The notes beneath the pieces were generated by a model, which made no database searches, was not told where the DNA came from, and worked only from the letters and a program-made list of their open reading frames with translations. Below, piece after piece: positions 8,500-17,972 of a stretch of 40,073 nucleotides of DNA. The position numbers and the translations under genes are program-made. Each line of letters begins with the position of its first letter. The stretch's first letter is position 1. Source of the stretch: an uncultured Porphyromonadaceae bacterium (GTDB lineage Bacteria; Bacteroidota; Bacteroidia; Bacteroidales; Muribaculaceae); contig CAMWNH010000011.1 of the NCBI GenBank assembly GCA_947175605.1, positions 1 through 40,073 on the forward strand, read 5' to 3'.

Positions 8500-8544
8500 A
8501 AGAGCCGCCCGCCACGCGCCCACAAGCGCCGGCGGGCGGCTCTT
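8500..8544 (+). terminator. Terminator hairpin behind the Hc1-like gene
   Basis: Perfect 14-bp GC-rich stem AAGAGCCGCCCGCC (8500-8513) / GGCGGGCGGCTCTT (8531-8544), loop of 17 bases. There is little T-run after it, so termination efficiency is uncertain, but the stem is very stable. Confidence 0.75.
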
Positions 8545-8560
8545 GCCGCTGAGAGGGGTA

Positions 8561-8606
8561 AGGAGTTTAGGGTCTTTAAGGACCTTAAGGACTTTAGAGG
8601 TTAGGG
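8561..8606 (+). repeat. Short TTTAAGGAC-type repeat cluster
   Basis: A run of overlapping near-repeats (GGTCTTTAAGGACC, CCTTAAGG, AAGGACTTTAGAGG) including self-complementary parts, between the terminator and the purB promoter. Its meaning is unknown; it may be dispersed repeat debris. Confidence 0.45.
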
Positions 8607-8617
8607 GCGATAATTGT

Positions 8618-8649
8618 GTTGGCGGAATGGCGGGGATTTTGTATCTTTG
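8618..8649 (+). promoter_or_regulatory. purB promoter
   Basis: GTTG (8618-8621), 20 bp, TATCTTTG (8642-8649). The -7 box is perfect and the -33 box has one mismatch. The expected transcription start is about 28 bp before the purB ATG. Confidence 0.65.
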
Positions 8650-8683
8650 TGGCCTGAACTGAATAAACTCTAATCTTATCGAA

Positions 8684-10039
8684 ATGAAACTGACGACGCT
8701 AACGGCAATCTCGCCTGTGGACGGACGCTACCGCAGCAAGTGCGAGCCTCTGGCTGATTATTTTTCGGAGTATGCCCTGATACGCTATCGCGTGGAGGTG
8801 GAAGTGAAATATTTTCTGGCGCTGTGCGCTATCCCTCTGCCCCAGCTTGCCGATGTGCCGGAGGAGGCTAAGGATGCGCTGTCGAATCTCTATGCCCGCG
8901 ATGTATTCACGCCCGAGCAGGCTATGCGCATCAAGGATATAGAGAAGGTGACGAACCACGATGTGAAGGCTGTGGAGTATTTCCTTAAGGAGGAGTTTGA
9001 CCGCCTGGGGCTTGAGAAATATAAGGAGTTCATCCACTTCGGACTAACGTCGCAGGATGTGAACAATACGGCTGTACCCATGAGCCTTAAGGAGGCCGTG
9101 GGAGAGGTGATGCTCCCTCATATCGAGGAGCTTATCACGGAGCTTGAGCGCATGGCTATGGAGTGGCGCGACATCCCGATGCTTGCGAAGACGCACGGGC
9201 AGCCTGCGAGCCCCACGACGCTGGGCAAGGAAATCATGGTGTTCGCCTACCGTCTGCGCGAGCAGGTGAACGCGCTGGCCAATGTGTCGTTCAGCGGCAA
9301 GTTCGGTGGCGCTACGGGCAATTTCAACGCACACCGCACGGCTTTCCCGGAAATAGACTGGCGCGAATTCGCCAACAATTTCCTCTATAACGATCTGGGC
9401 ATCATGCGCGAGCAGTGGACGACGCAGATCTCGAACTATGACAATCTTGCGGCGGTGTTCGACAGTTTCCGCCGCATCAATACGATAATCCTGGACCTTG
9501 ACCGCGACATGTGGATGTACATCTCGATGGAGTACTTCAAGCAGCGCATCAAGGAGGGCGAGGTTGGCTCCTCGGCGATGCCTCATAAGGTAAATCCTAT
9601 CGACTTCGAGAACTCAGAGGGCAATCTGGGCATAGCGAACGCTATCCTGGGCCATCTTGCGGGGAAACTCCCCGTGTCGCGCCTGCAGCGCGACCTTACG
9701 GATTCGACGGTCCTGCGCAATGTGGGTGTGCCGATGGCGCACACGCTGATCGCGCTGGCCTCGACTATGAAGGGCCTGGGCAAGCTGATCCTGCACCGGG
9801 AGAGCATCGACCGCGACCTGAACGCCATGTGGAATGTAGTTGCGGAGGGGATACAAACGATTCTGCGCCGCGAGGGGTATCCGAAGCCTTATGAGACGCT
9901 GAAGGCTCTGACTCGCACGAACAGCACCGTTACGGCGGAGAGCATCTCGAACTTCATCGACACGCTTAACGTGAGCGAAAAAGTGAAGGAAGAGCTGCGC
10001 GCTCTGACGCCTGCAGGCTATACGGGCTACACGGTCTGA
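8684..10039 (+). CDS. purB: Adenylosuccinate lyase
   Basis: 451 residues, close to the E. coli enzyme (456). The fumarase/aspartase superfamily signature SSAMPHKVNPIDFEN lies near residues 294-308, and KTHGQPASPTTLGKE and TSQDVNNTA supply other conserved active-site regions. It cleaves fumarate from SAICAR and from adenylosuccinate in purine synthesis. It is monocistronic here, with its own promoter and a fresh promoter directly behind it for the frd operon. Confidence 0.97.
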   Translation: MKLTTLTAISPVDGRYRSKCEPLADYFSEYALIRYRVEVEVKYFLALCAIPLPQLADVPEEAKDALSNLYARDVFTPEQAMRIKDIEKVTNHDVKAVEYFLKEEFDRLGLEKYKEFIHFGLTSQDVNNTAVPMSLKEAVGEVMLPHIEELITELERMAMEWRDIPMLAKTHGQPASPTTLGKEIMVFAYRLREQVNALANVSFSGKFGGATGNFNAHRTAFPEIDWREFANNFLYNDLGIMREQWTTQISNYDNLAAVFDSFRRINTIILDLDRDMWMYISMEYFKQRIKEGEVGSSAMPHKVNPIDFENSEGNLGIANAILGHLAGKLPVSRLQRDLTDSTVLRNVGVPMAHTLIALASTMKGLGKLILHRESIDRDLNAMWNVVAEGIQTILRREGYPKPYETLKALTRTNSTVTAESISNFIDTLNVSEKVKEELRALTPAGYTGYTV

Positions 10040-10088
10040 GGGCGAAGGCGGAGCCCGCATTTTTCGTTCAAAAAAATATACGGATTTT

Positions 10089-10120
10089 TTTCTTTAATTG
10101 GCTAAAAAATGGTAATTTTG
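10089..10120 (+). promoter_or_regulatory. Promoter of frdCAB-mdh
   Basis: TTTC (10089-10092), 20 bp, TAATTTTG (10113-10120) followed by C. The leader to the frdC ATG would be about 80 bases. No other promoter was seen before the mdh terminator. Confidence 0.6.
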
Positions 10121-10206
10121 CGGAACGAAGCGGAGTGCGAGCACGGCCGCGCAGACCAATCATGCCAACACAAAACAATCATTAATAATCTTCAAACAAT
10201 CATCCT

Positions 10207-11244
10207 ATGTGGTTAACAAGCTCATCTATAGGACGTAAGTTCGTGATGGCCCTCACGGGCATCTGCCTCGTCCTATTCGTAACTTTTCACGTGCTGATGA
10301 ATTCGGTAGCGCTGATCTGGCCGGTAGCTTACAACATGATCTGTGAGTTTCTGGGTGCCAACTGGTATGCTCTTGTAGCATCCATGGGTCTTGCCGCGCT
10401 GTTCATCATCCACATCATCTACGCACTGTGGCTGACGGTTCAGAACCGTCGCGCCCGCGGCACCGACCGTTATCTGGTGAACAGCCGTCCTCCTCAGGTG
10501 GAATGGTCGTCGAAAAACATGCTGGTGCTCGGTATCGTAGTGCTTGCGTTCCTTGTAGTGCACATGACCCAGTTCTGGGCCAAGATGCAGCTTCAGGAGC
10601 TATGCTCTCACGAGCTCACGGCCCTTCCCGAGGTAGCCGGCGTTCCGGCATCTCCCGCCATGGGCACGCTCTTCCTTCAGCTTGCGTTCCAGCAGTGGTG
10701 GACACCGGTAGTGTACATCATCGGATTCGTGGCCCTGTGGTTCCACATGAATCACGGTTTCTGGTCGATGTTCCACACGATCGGCTGGGACAACAACATC
10801 TGGATCAACCGCCTCAAGTGTATCGGCTGCTGGTGGACGACCATCGTAATCGCCCTTTTCGTGGCACAGGCAGTTGTCTTCACGGTCCGCGCCAACCAGA
10901 ACTACTACACGACAAACTACGCTCTCCAGGAGCAGTACGGTGAGTACTGGGATGCCCAGGCCACGGCTGCAACGGAGGACTTCGAGGCTGCCGTACAGCA
11001 GGTGATGAAGTCGGTTCCTGAAAACGACCAGATGGCCATGCAGCAGGCCCAGATCAAGTTCTTCTCGGAAGACGCGCAGGCCTATGTGGACAAGTTCAAC
11101 CAGATCGTTGAATACTCCGAGAAGCAGTGCCCGGAAGTAAGCATCAAGGGCATCATGCAGCTGAAGCGTTTCGCAGGCCAGCTCGAACAGCAGATCAACT
11201 ACGCCAAGCAGCTTGCACCCCAGTCGTCGAACACCAACGAATAA
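10207..11244 (+). CDS. frdC: Fumarate reductase/succinate dehydrogenase cytochrome b subunit with long C-terminal extension
   Basis: 345 residues. The first 230 form a five-helix diheme cytochrome b of the B type. Histidines suited to heme binding or proton transfer sit in successive helices: H28 (TFHVLM), H69 (IIHIIY), H119 (VVHMTQ), H180/H183 (WFHMNHGFW) and H190. It anchors FrdAB to the inner membrane and exchanges electrons with menaquinone. Residues about 231-345 are an added soluble, mostly helical tail rich in Q, A and E (it includes QEQYGEYWDAQATAATEDFE). Bacteroides homologues I know are about 230 residues, so the tail is unusual. The reading frame and codon use run through without a break, so it does not look like a sequencing fault. 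Confidence 0.92.
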   Translation: MWLTSSSIGRKFVMALTGICLVLFVTFHVLMNSVALIWPVAYNMICEFLGANWYALVASMGLAALFIIHIIYALWLTVQNRRARGTDRYLVNSRPPQVEWSSKNMLVLGIVVLAFLVVHMTQFWAKMQLQELCSHELTALPEVAGVPASPAMGTLFLQLAFQQWWTPVVYIIGFVALWFHMNHGFWSMFHTIGWDNNIWINRLKCIGCWWTTIVIALFVAQAVVFTVRANQNYYTTNYALQEQYGEYWDAQATAATEDFEAAVQQVMKSVPENDQMAMQQAQIKFFSEDAQAYVDKFNQIVEYSEKQCPEVSIKGIMQLKRFAGQLEQQINYAKQLAPQSSNTNE

Positions 11245-11256
11245 GAACTCAGAGAT

Positions 11257-13284
11257 ATGGCAAAAGAACTCAATCTCGAGGGTATGATAGATTCTACCCC
11301 CATAATGCAGGATTTCGCCGACATCGAATCGAGCGCCCTGCCGGAGTATCAGATCGACTCCAAGATTCCCGAAGGTCCTATCGCTGAGAAATGGACCAAC
11401 TACAAGGCACATCAGCACCTCGTGAACCCCGCGAACAAGCGTAACCTGGACATCATCGTCGTAGGTACGGGTCTTGCGGGCGCATCGGCAGCCTCGACGC
11501 TTGGCGAGATGGGCTTCAACGTATATAACTTCTGCATTCAGGACAGCCCGCGCCGCGCACACTCGATTGCGGCACAGGGCGGTATCAATGCAGCCAAGAA
11601 TTATCAGAACGACGGTGACTCGGTGTACCGTCTGTTCTACGACACGGTGAAGGGCGGTGACTTCCGCTCGCGCGAGGCCAACGTGTACCGCCTTGCCGAA
11701 GTGTCGAACAATATCATCGACCAGTGCGTGCAGCAGGGCGTTCCCTTTGCCCGCGAATACGGCGGCCTTCTGGCCAACCGTTCGTTCGGCGGCGCACAGG
11801 TGAGCCGTACGTTCTACGCCAAGGGTCAGACGGGCCAGCAGCTTCTGCTGGGCGCCTACTCGTCGCTGAACCGACAGATCCAGAAAGGCACGGTTCGCTC
11901 GTTCAACCGTCGCGAAATGCTTGACATCGTACTGATCGACGGCCGCGCGCGCGGTATCATCGTACGCAACCTCATCACTGGTGCCATCGAGCGCTACGCC
12001 GCTCACGCTGTTGTGCTGGCTACGGGCGGTTATGGCCGCGCCTTCTTCCTGAGCACGAACGCCATGGGCTGCAACGGCTCGGCTGCTGTTCAGGCATTCC
12101 GCAAGGGCGCATATCTGGCTAACCTTGCCTTCACGCAGATCCACCCGACTTGTATCCCCGTGCACGGTGAAGACCAGTCGAAGCTGACTCTGATGAGCGA
12201 ATCGCTGCGTAACGACGGCCGCATCTGGGTTCCGAAGAAGAAGGAAGACGCCGAAGCCATCCGCGCCGGCAAGAAGAAGCCGACGGACATTCCCGACGAG
12301 GACCGCGACTTCTATCTGGAGCGCCGCTATCCGGCCTTCGGCAACCTCTGCCCCCGCGACATCGCTTCGCGCGCAGCCAAGGAACGCTGCGACGCCGGCT
12401 ACGGCGTAGGTACGGGCAATGCCGTATATCTGGACTTCAAGTACGCTATCGAGCGCCTTGGTGCAGACGTGGTACGCGACCGCTACGGCAACCTGTTCGA
12501 TATGTATCAGATGATCTCGGACGACAATCCTTATGAGACCCCGATGATGATCTTCCCGGCCTCGCACTACACGATGGGCGGTATCTGGGTGGACTACGAA
12601 CTTCAGACGTCGATCAAGGGCCTGTTCGCCATCGGCGAGTGCAACTTCTCGGACCACGGTGCAAACCGTCTGGGCGCATCGGCACTCATGCAGGGTCTTG
12701 CAGACGGATACTTCGTGCTCCCCTACACGATGCAGAACTATCTGAGCGACCAGATCAAGGTTCCCCGCTTCAAGACGGACGCCCCCGAGTTCGACGCAGC
12801 CGAGAAGGCCGTGCGCGAGCGCATCGAGAAGCTCATGAACATCAAGGGCACAAAGAGCCCCGATGAGATCCACAAGCGTCTGGGCCACGTGATGTGGAAC
12901 CTTGTGGGCATGGGCCGTACGCTTCAGAGCCTTGTGAAGGCTATAGGCGAAATCGAGGAAGTGAAGAAGGAATTCTACAGCGACCTGCGCATCGTGGGCA
13001 AGGCCGACGACCTGAATACGGAGCTTGAAAAGGCCCTGCGCCTTGAGGATTTCCTGGAAATCGCCCGCATGATGGCAATCGACGCCCTGAACCGCAACGA
13101 GAGCTGCGGCGCACACTTCCGCGAAGAGTATCAGACGGCCGACGGCGAAGCCGCCCGTCGCGACGACAAGTACATGTACGTAAGCTGCTGGAAGTTCACG
13201 GGCGACAACGAGAAGCCTATCCTGCTGAAAGAGCCCCTGAAGTACGAGGCTATCCAGGTTCAGACCCGCAACTATAAGTCTTAA
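11257..13284 (+). CDS. frdA: Fumarate reductase/succinate dehydrogenase flavoprotein subunit
   Basis: 675 residues. The FAD-binding GTGLAG is at 70-75 after DIIVV. The [15 protein letters not shown] segment carries the histidine that binds FAD covalently in this family. The capping domain includes [12 protein letters not shown], and [16 protein letters not shown] follows. It reduces fumarate to succinate (or the reverse) in the cytosol as the catalytic subunit of FrdCAB. The protein has about 35 extra acidic residues before the usual [20 protein letters not shown] start, compared with the Bacteroides proteins I recall. It starts 12 bp after frdC. Confidence 0.96.
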   Translation: MAKELNLEGMIDSTPIMQDFADIESSALPEYQIDSKIPEGPIAEKWTNYKAHQHLVNPANKRNLDIIVVGTGLAGASAASTLGEMGFNVYNFCIQDSPRRAHSIAAQGGINAAKNYQNDGDSVYRLFYDTVKGGDFRSREANVYRLAEVSNNIIDQCVQQGVPFAREYGGLLANRSFGGAQVSRTFYAKGQTGQQLLLGAYSSLNRQIQKGTVRSFNRREMLDIVLIDGRARGIIVRNLITGAIERYAAHAVVLATGGYGRAFFLSTNAMGCNGSAAVQAFRKGAYLANLAFTQIHPTCIPVHGEDQSKLTLMSESLRNDGRIWVPKKKEDAEAIRAGKKKPTDIPDEDRDFYLERRYPAFGNLCPRDIASRAAKERCDAGYGVGTGNAVYLDFKYAIERLGADVVRDRYGNLFDMYQMISDDNPYETPMMIFPASHYTMGGIWVDYELQTSIKGLFAIGECNFSDHGANRLGASALMQGLADGYFVLPYTMQNYLSDQIKVPRFKTDAPEFDAAEKAVRERIEKLMNIKGTKSPDEIHKRLGHVMWNLVGMGRTLQSLVKAIGEIEEVKKEFYSDLRIVGKADDLNTELEKALRLEDFLEIARMMAIDALNRNESCGAHFREEYQTADGEAARRDDKYMYVSCWKFTGDNEKPILLKEPLKYEAIQVQTRNYKS

Positions 13285-13309
13285 TCCTTCAACCACAGAC
13301 AAGACCACA

Positions 13310-14065
13310 ATGGAACATACAATAAGTGTAAATCTGAAAATCTGGCGTCAACGCGGACCGAAGGAGAAGGGCCAGTTCGTCAACTATCATCTTGACAACG
13401 TCAGCACGGGCAGCTCGTTCCTTGAGATGCTCGACATGCTCAACCAGCAGCTCGTGGAGCGCGGTGAAGAGCCTGTAGTATTCGACAGCGACTGCCGCGA
13501 AGGCATCTGCGGCATGTGCTCGCTCTACATCAACGGTCATCCCCACGGTCCCGTGCAGGGCATCACGACCTGCCAGTTGCACATGCGTAAGTTCAACGAC
13601 GGCGATACGATCACGATCGAACCCTGGCGTTCGGCTGCGTTCCCGGTGATCCGCGACCTGATGGTGGACCGCAACGCGTTCGACAAGATCCAGCAGGCCG
13701 GCGGCTACGTGTCGTTCAACTGCGGCGGTGCCCAGGATGCCAACAACCTTCCCATCTCGAAGGAAGTTGCCGATATGGCCATGGACTCTGCAACGTGCAT
13801 CGGCTGCGGCGCGTGCGTAGCAGCGTGCAAGAACGGCTCGGCCATGCTGTTCGTATCGGCAAAGGTGAGCCAGTTCGCCCTTCTGCCCCAGGGCCAGGTG
13901 GAGCGCAAGCGCCGCGCCCGCGCCATGGTGGCAAAGATGGACGAGCTGGGCTTCGGCAACTGCACGAACACCGGCGCCTGCGCAGCAGAATGCCCCAAGA
14001 ACATCTCGCTGAGCAATATCGCGCGCCTGAACCGCGAGTTCATCAACGCAAAGTGCTCGGAATAA
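13310..14065 (+). CDS. frdB: Fumarate reductase/succinate dehydrogenase iron-sulfur subunit
   Basis: 251 residues. The plant-type [2Fe-2S] ligands are in [16 protein letters not shown], the [4Fe-4S] cysteines in [16 protein letters not shown], and the last cluster in [15 protein letters not shown]. It passes electrons between FAD in FrdA and the hemes and quinone of FrdC. Length is normal for the Bacteroidota type. It lies 25 bp after frdA and 26 bp before mdh, so all four genes are likely one transcript. Confidence 0.96.
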   Translation: MEHTISVNLKIWRQRGPKEKGQFVNYHLDNVSTGSSFLEMLDMLNQQLVERGEEPVVFDSDCREGICGMCSLYINGHPHGPVQGITTCQLHMRKFNDGDTITIEPWRSAAFPVIRDLMVDRNAFDKIQQAGGYVSFNCGGAQDANNLPISKEVADMAMDSATCIGCGACVAACKNGSAMLFVSAKVSQFALLPQGQVERKRRARAMVAKMDELGFGNCTNTGACAAECPKNISLSNIARLNREFINAKCSE

Positions 14066-14091
14066 ACCTTACATAATTAGCGATAAACACT

Positions 14092-15018
14092 ATGTCAAAA
14101 GTAACAGTAGTAGGCGCCGGTAACGTAGGCGCAACATGTGCCAATGTGCTCGTGACCAATCAGGTTGCAGACGAAGTGGTGCTTCTGGATATCAAGGAAG
14201 GCGTGGCAGAAGGCAAGGCCATGGACATCATGCAGACTGCATCGATCCTGAACCTCAACACGCGTCTTACGGGCGTGACCAACGACTACGCCATGACCGA
14301 AGGCTCGGACGTTGTCGTAATCACCTCGGGCATTCCCCGTAAGCCCGGCATGACCCGCGAAGAGCTTATCGGCGTGAACGCCGGTATCGTTAAGAGCGTG
14401 GCCAGCAGCATCCTCGCCCACTCGCCCAACGCGATCATCGTATGCGTTTCGAACCCCATGGACACGATGACCTACCTCCTTCACAAGGAGATGGGCCTTC
14501 CGAAGAACCGCATCATCGGCATGGGCGGCGCCCTGGACAGCGCACGTTTCAAATACTTCCTCAGTCTGGCTCTGAAGGCTAACGCTACGGAAGTTGAGGG
14601 TATCGTAATCGGCGGTCACGGCGACACGACGATGATCCCTCTGACGCGCTATGCAGCTTATCGCGGCATCCCCGCATCGACACTCCTTCCCGCCGAACAG
14701 ATGGAGAAGGTGGCAGCCGACACGATGGTGGGTGGCGCTACGTTGACGAAGCTCCTGGGCACTTCCGCATGGTACGCTCCGGGCGCAGCCGCAGCACAGG
14801 TTGTTGCCGCTGTCCTGCACGACCAGAAGAAGATGATTTCCTGCTCGGCCCTGCTGGAAGGCGAATACGGCGAGAAGGATCTCTGCATCGGCGTTCCCTG
14901 TATCCTCGGCAAGGGCGGCATCGAGAAGATCGTTGAATTCGACCTGAACGAGCAGGAGAAGGAGCTCTTCCACAAGAGCGCTGAAGCTGTGCACAAGACC
15001 AACGCAGCTCTGGCATAA
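14092..15018 (+). CDS. mdh: Malate dehydrogenase (LDH-like type)
   Basis: 308 residues. The NAD-binding glycine motif GAGNVGAT is near residue 8, the substrate-binding segment GIPRKPGMTREEL follows, and the catalytic histidine is in GGHGDTTM (about 173-180). It interconverts oxaloacetate and malate; with fumarase and FrdCAB it forms the reductive branch to succinate, which fits its place behind frdCAB. The arginine-containing MTR loop favours malate over lactate. The operon ends at a strong hairpin 40 bp downstream. Confidence 0.96.
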   Translation: MSKVTVVGAGNVGATCANVLVTNQVADEVVLLDIKEGVAEGKAMDIMQTASILNLNTRLTGVTNDYAMTEGSDVVVITSGIPRKPGMTREELIGVNAGIVKSVASSILAHSPNAIIVCVSNPMDTMTYLLHKEMGLPKNRIIGMGGALDSARFKYFLSLALKANATEVEGIVIGGHGDTTMIPLTRYAAYRGIPASTLLPAEQMEKVAADTMVGGATLTKLLGTSAWYAPGAAAAQVVAAVLHDQKKMISCSALLEGEYGEKDLCIGVPCILGKGGIEKIVEFDLNEQEKELFHKSAEAVHKTNAALA

Positions 15019-15057
15019 AGCCAGTCTACGGCTATTAAAGGTTTTTTATAACTGCAA

Positions 15058-15088
15058 GAAGGCCGGCCCGAACATGCGGCCGGCCTTC
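15058..15088 (+). terminator. Terminator of frdCAB-mdh
   Basis: Perfect 11-bp stem GAAGGCCGGCC / GGCCGGCCTTC with a 9-base loop, followed by ATTGTTTTCCTTTT. Confidence 0.85.
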
Positions 15089-15124
15089 ATTGTTTTCCTT
15101 TTGACATCAAAAATATTGGAGATT

Positions 15125-15589
15125 ATGAAAAAGATCATGTATATCTTCGCGGCCGGGCTCCTGAGCCTTGCGGCCGCATCGTGCGGATCAAAGTCCGAGA
15201 GCACGGAGGCGGGCGATGTAATCGTATCGCCGGAGGCCGGTGCCAACGGCATCGTGACTCTGACGCAGGGTGACTACTATTCGCCCGCGCAGCCCGTGGA
15301 CCGTCTGACGGTCATTGACTTCAACGCAAAGTGGTGCGGCCCCTGCCGCGCGTTCGCTCCCGTGTTCGAGGAGGCCGCCAAGGCCTATAAGGGTCGTGTG
15401 ACTTTCGTGAGCGTGGATATAGACACCGTTCCCGACATGATGCCGGAGTTCGATCTTGAACCCATCATCCCGACGGTGCTTATCATCAAGCCTGACGGCT
15501 CGTACACCTCCTACGTAGGCACGGGCGACCTGCTGCCGTACGACAAGTTCGCCAAACTGCTGGACAACGCTTTAGGCGAAACGAAATAA
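15125..15589 (+). CDS. Thioredoxin-fold lipoprotein
   Basis: 154 residues from the ATG at 15125. A lipoprotein signal (MKKIMYIFAAGLLSLAAASC, Cys20) is followed by a thioredoxin domain with the active site FNAKWCGPCRAF. The cis-proline region is PIIPTVLIIKPDG. It is probably membrane-anchored in the periplasm and reduces or exchanges disulfides there; the partner is unknown. The frame is open upstream to 15074, but that part overlaps the terminator and lacks a signal sequence, while GGAG sits a few bases before 15125, so the shorter start is chosen. Confidence 0.9.
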   Translation: MKKIMYIFAAGLLSLAAASCGSKSESTEAGDVIVSPEAGANGIVTLTQGDYYSPAQPVDRLTVIDFNAKWCGPCRAFAPVFEEAAKAYKGRVTFVSVDIDTVPDMMPEFDLEPIIPTVLIIKPDGSYTSYVGTGDLLPYDKFAKLLDNALGETK

Positions 15590-15617
15590 GACTCGCTCAT
15601 CAGGGAACAGAGAATCC

Positions 15618-16580
15618 ATGGCACCCAAGATTTCCGTAATCATCCCGGGCTACAATACGCAGGAGTATGTGAAGGCGGCTGTGGAGAGCGTGCTCTCGCA
15701 GGACTTCACGGATTGGGAGCTGATACTGGTGGACGACGGATCGACCGACGGTACGGGAGCGATCATGGACCAAATTGCCGCGGAGGATGCCCGAATAAGG
15801 GTAATCCATCAGGCTAACGGCGGCCTTTCGATGGCCCGCAATGCGGCGCTGGATGCGGCCCGGGGCCAGTGGATTTTCTTTCTTGACAGCGACGACCTTA
15901 TCGTGCGGGGTGCACTCGGAATCCTACTCGCTTCGGCGGAGGAGAGCGGGGCCGAGATAGCCCTCGCGCCATACAGACTGTTCACGAGCGGGCGCAGGGT
16001 GAGCTTATCGGGACCAACGGGCAGCGTGAAAGCAGAGGTGATGAGCGGCAAGGAAGCAACGCAACTGGCTCTATACCAACGCAGGATAGACAACGCAGCC
16101 TGCGGCAAGCTGTATGCCCGACGCCTATGGAACGGCCTGCGCTTCCGCAAGGGCATCCTCTACGAGGATCTCGATATCTTCTACCGCCTGTGGACGCGGG
16201 CGGAGAGGGTGGTACTGCTGAACGAGCCGCTGTATCTTTACCGCCAGCACGGGGAGAGCATCCTGCATCGCTTCAACCGCAAGAGACTGGACGTTCTGGA
16301 CGTAACGGACCGCATAGTGGAATGGGTGGAGAAGGAAGTTCCCGAGCTTACCGCTGGAGCACACGACCGCCGCATGAGCGCACACTACAACATGCTGCTG
16401 CTGATGGCCCGCCACGGCTTCGAGGACAGGGAGGCACGCGAACGCTGCGTGCGCGTGATCCGCGAGGAGGCTCCGAAGAGCCTGCGCAACGGGCGGGTAA
16501 GGACCAAGAACCGCATAGGGGCTCTGGTGTTCCTCGTCGGCGGAGCGCGCACGGCTATCGGACTATCGAAATTGATATAA
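15618..16580 (+). CDS. Family 2 glycosyltransferase
   Basis: 320 residues. A GT-A domain at the N-terminus: KISVIIPGYNTQEYV, VDDGSTDGTG near residue 40 and LDSDDLIV near residue 91, with ANGGLSMARNAALDAARG between them. There are no membrane helices apart from a weak hydrophobic stretch at the C-terminus. It is a cytosolic glycosyltransferase for a surface polysaccharide or glycan; donor and acceptor are unknown. It lies 28 bp behind the thioredoxin gene and 26 bp before the helicase gene, so it may be cotranscribed with both. Confidence 0.9.
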   Translation: MAPKISVIIPGYNTQEYVKAAVESVLSQDFTDWELILVDDGSTDGTGAIMDQIAAEDARIRVIHQANGGLSMARNAALDAARGQWIFFLDSDDLIVRGALGILLASAEESGAEIALAPYRLFTSGRRVSLSGPTGSVKAEVMSGKEATQLALYQRRIDNAACGKLYARRLWNGLRFRKGILYEDLDIFYRLWTRAERVVLLNEPLYLYRQHGESILHRFNRKRLDVLDVTDRIVEWVEKEVPELTAGAHDRRMSAHYNMLLLMARHGFEDREARERCVRVIREEAPKSLRNGRVRTKNRIGALVFLVGGARTAIGLSKLI

Positions 16581-16606
16581 CTGACACTAAAGCATACACG
16601 AATACT

Positions 16607-17968
16607 ATGAATCTCTCTTCCATACACGAAAATATATTCAACAAATTGGGCATACGCGAGCTGAACGCAATGCAGCTTGCGACGAGCGAGTATTCGCTGC
16701 CGGGCAAGCTGATGCTGCTGGCACCCACGGGCTCGGGCAAAACGGTTGCCTTCACGATCCCTCTGCTTCGCAGCATGGGGGCTCCGTGCGGAGCCGTGCA
16801 GGCTGTGGTAATGGCTCCGAGCCGTGAGCTTGTACTTCAGATAGCGGACATAGTGCGCACGGTAGCGGGCGCCGAATACAAGACGACAGCTCTCTACGGG
16901 GGCCACGCCATGAGCGAGGAACAGCGTTCGATCGAGGGCGGCGTGCCGGACATCATCGTTGCCACGCCCGGCCGTTTGCTGGACCATCTGCGCCGTGGCG
17001 GACTCTCGCTTCATGATGTGCACACGCTTGTGCTGGATGAGTTCGACAAGAGTCTCGAGCTGGGCTTCCGCGAGGAGATGAGCCGCGTGATAGGGCGTAT
17101 GCGCGGGCTGCGTACGCTGATACTTACGTCGGCCACGCGCATAGCCGAGATGCCGGAATTCGTGGATTTGAAGGGCTTGCGCGAGCTTGACTTCACCGTG
17201 GCCGATGCGGCTCCCGCTCCGAAACTGCGGGTGCACAGCGTGGCGTCGGACAAGAAGGACAAGCTCGAAGGCCTGGACACGCTGTTGCGCTACATCAACT
17301 CGGAAGCGAGAGAGGGAGGCGATGAGGCCTCGCCCAAGATAATGGTGTTCGTGAACCACCGCGAGAGCGCCGAGCGCGTGAACGGCTTCCTGCAACGCGA
17401 GGGCTATCCTACGGCCCTGTATCACGGCGGCCTCGACCAGAACGAGAGGGAGAAGGCCGTGACGCTGTTCAACAACGGATCGGCACCGGTGCTCGTAGCT
17501 ACGGACCTTGCCGCCCGCGGCCTGGACATAGACGACGTGACGGCCGTGGTGCACTATCATCTGCCGCTTCAGCCCGAAACGTGGACCCACCGCAACGGGC
17601 GCACGGGACGCATGGGCGCTGACGGAGACGTGTATGTGCTGCTCTCGCCGGAGGAGGCCACTCCTGACTTCATCGACGCTGACCTGACGGACGCCGTGGA
17701 GCTGCCGGAAGTGGCCGGCGATGTGCCCGAGGCCTCGATGCAGACCCTGCATATCAATGCCGGCAAGAAGGAAAAAATATCCAAGGGCGACATCGCCGGT
17801 TTCTTCATGAAACAGGGCGGACTGAAGCCCGACGAACTCGGCGCCATAGAGCTCAAGGACCATCAGGCCTATGTGGCCGTGCCTCGCGGCCGTGCACGCG
17901 AGATTATCGCCACGCTGGCGCCGCACAAGCTTAAAAATACCCGCGTACGCATAACTCAAGTAAAATAA
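16607..17968 (+). CDS. DbpA-like DEAD-box RNA helicase with DEFD motif
   Basis: 453 residues from the ATG at 16607. Motif I APTGSGKT (39-46), Ia PSRELVLQ, Ib TPGRLLDH, II VLDEFD (DEFD at 144-147, in place of DEAD), III SAT (175-177), later ALYHGG, VATDLAARGLDID and HRNGRTGRMG. The last 65-70 residues (KEKISKGDIAGFFMKQGGLK to VRITQVK) resemble the RNA-binding DbpA C-terminal domain, which targets rRNA. It probably works in ribosome assembly. The reading frame is open far upstream (to 16127), but that part overlaps the glycosyltransferase in another frame and is a shadow. A short intergenic gap of 4 bp links it to the CobW-type gene. Confidence 0.88.
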   Translation: MNLSSIHENIFNKLGIRELNAMQLATSEYSLPGKLMLLAPTGSGKTVAFTIPLLRSMGAPCGAVQAVVMAPSRELVLQIADIVRTVAGAEYKTTALYGGHAMSEEQRSIEGGVPDIIVATPGRLLDHLRRGGLSLHDVHTLVLDEFDKSLELGFREEMSRVIGRMRGLRTLILTSATRIAEMPEFVDLKGLRELDFTVADAAPAPKLRVHSVASDKKDKLEGLDTLLRYINSEAREGGDEASPKIMVFVNHRESAERVNGFLQREGYPTALYHGGLDQNEREKAVTLFNNGSAPVLVATDLAARGLDIDDVTAVVHYHLPLQPETWTHRNGRTGRMGADGDVYVLLSPEEATPDFIDADLTDAVELPEVAGDVPEASMQTLHINAGKKEKISKGDIAGFFMKQGGLKPDELGAIELKDHQAYVAVPRGRAREIIATLAPHKLKNTRVRITQVK

Positions 17969-17972
17969 GCGC

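Noticed and set aside
10600-13308. A 902-codon reverse-strand open frame across frdC and frdA
   Set aside because: It mirrors the codon bias of the strongly supported frdC and frdA genes; its product looks like no protein family and it has no promoter or start context.
16127-16606. N-terminal extension of the helicase by 160 residues
   Set aside because: The added residues are a frame-shifted reading of the glycosyltransferase; the helicase family starts at the ATG at 16607.
17011-17060. Helicase motif II DEFD as a loss-of-function change
   Set aside because: All other helicase motifs are intact and the same DEFDKSLE wording is, as I recall, normal for this Bacteroidota group.
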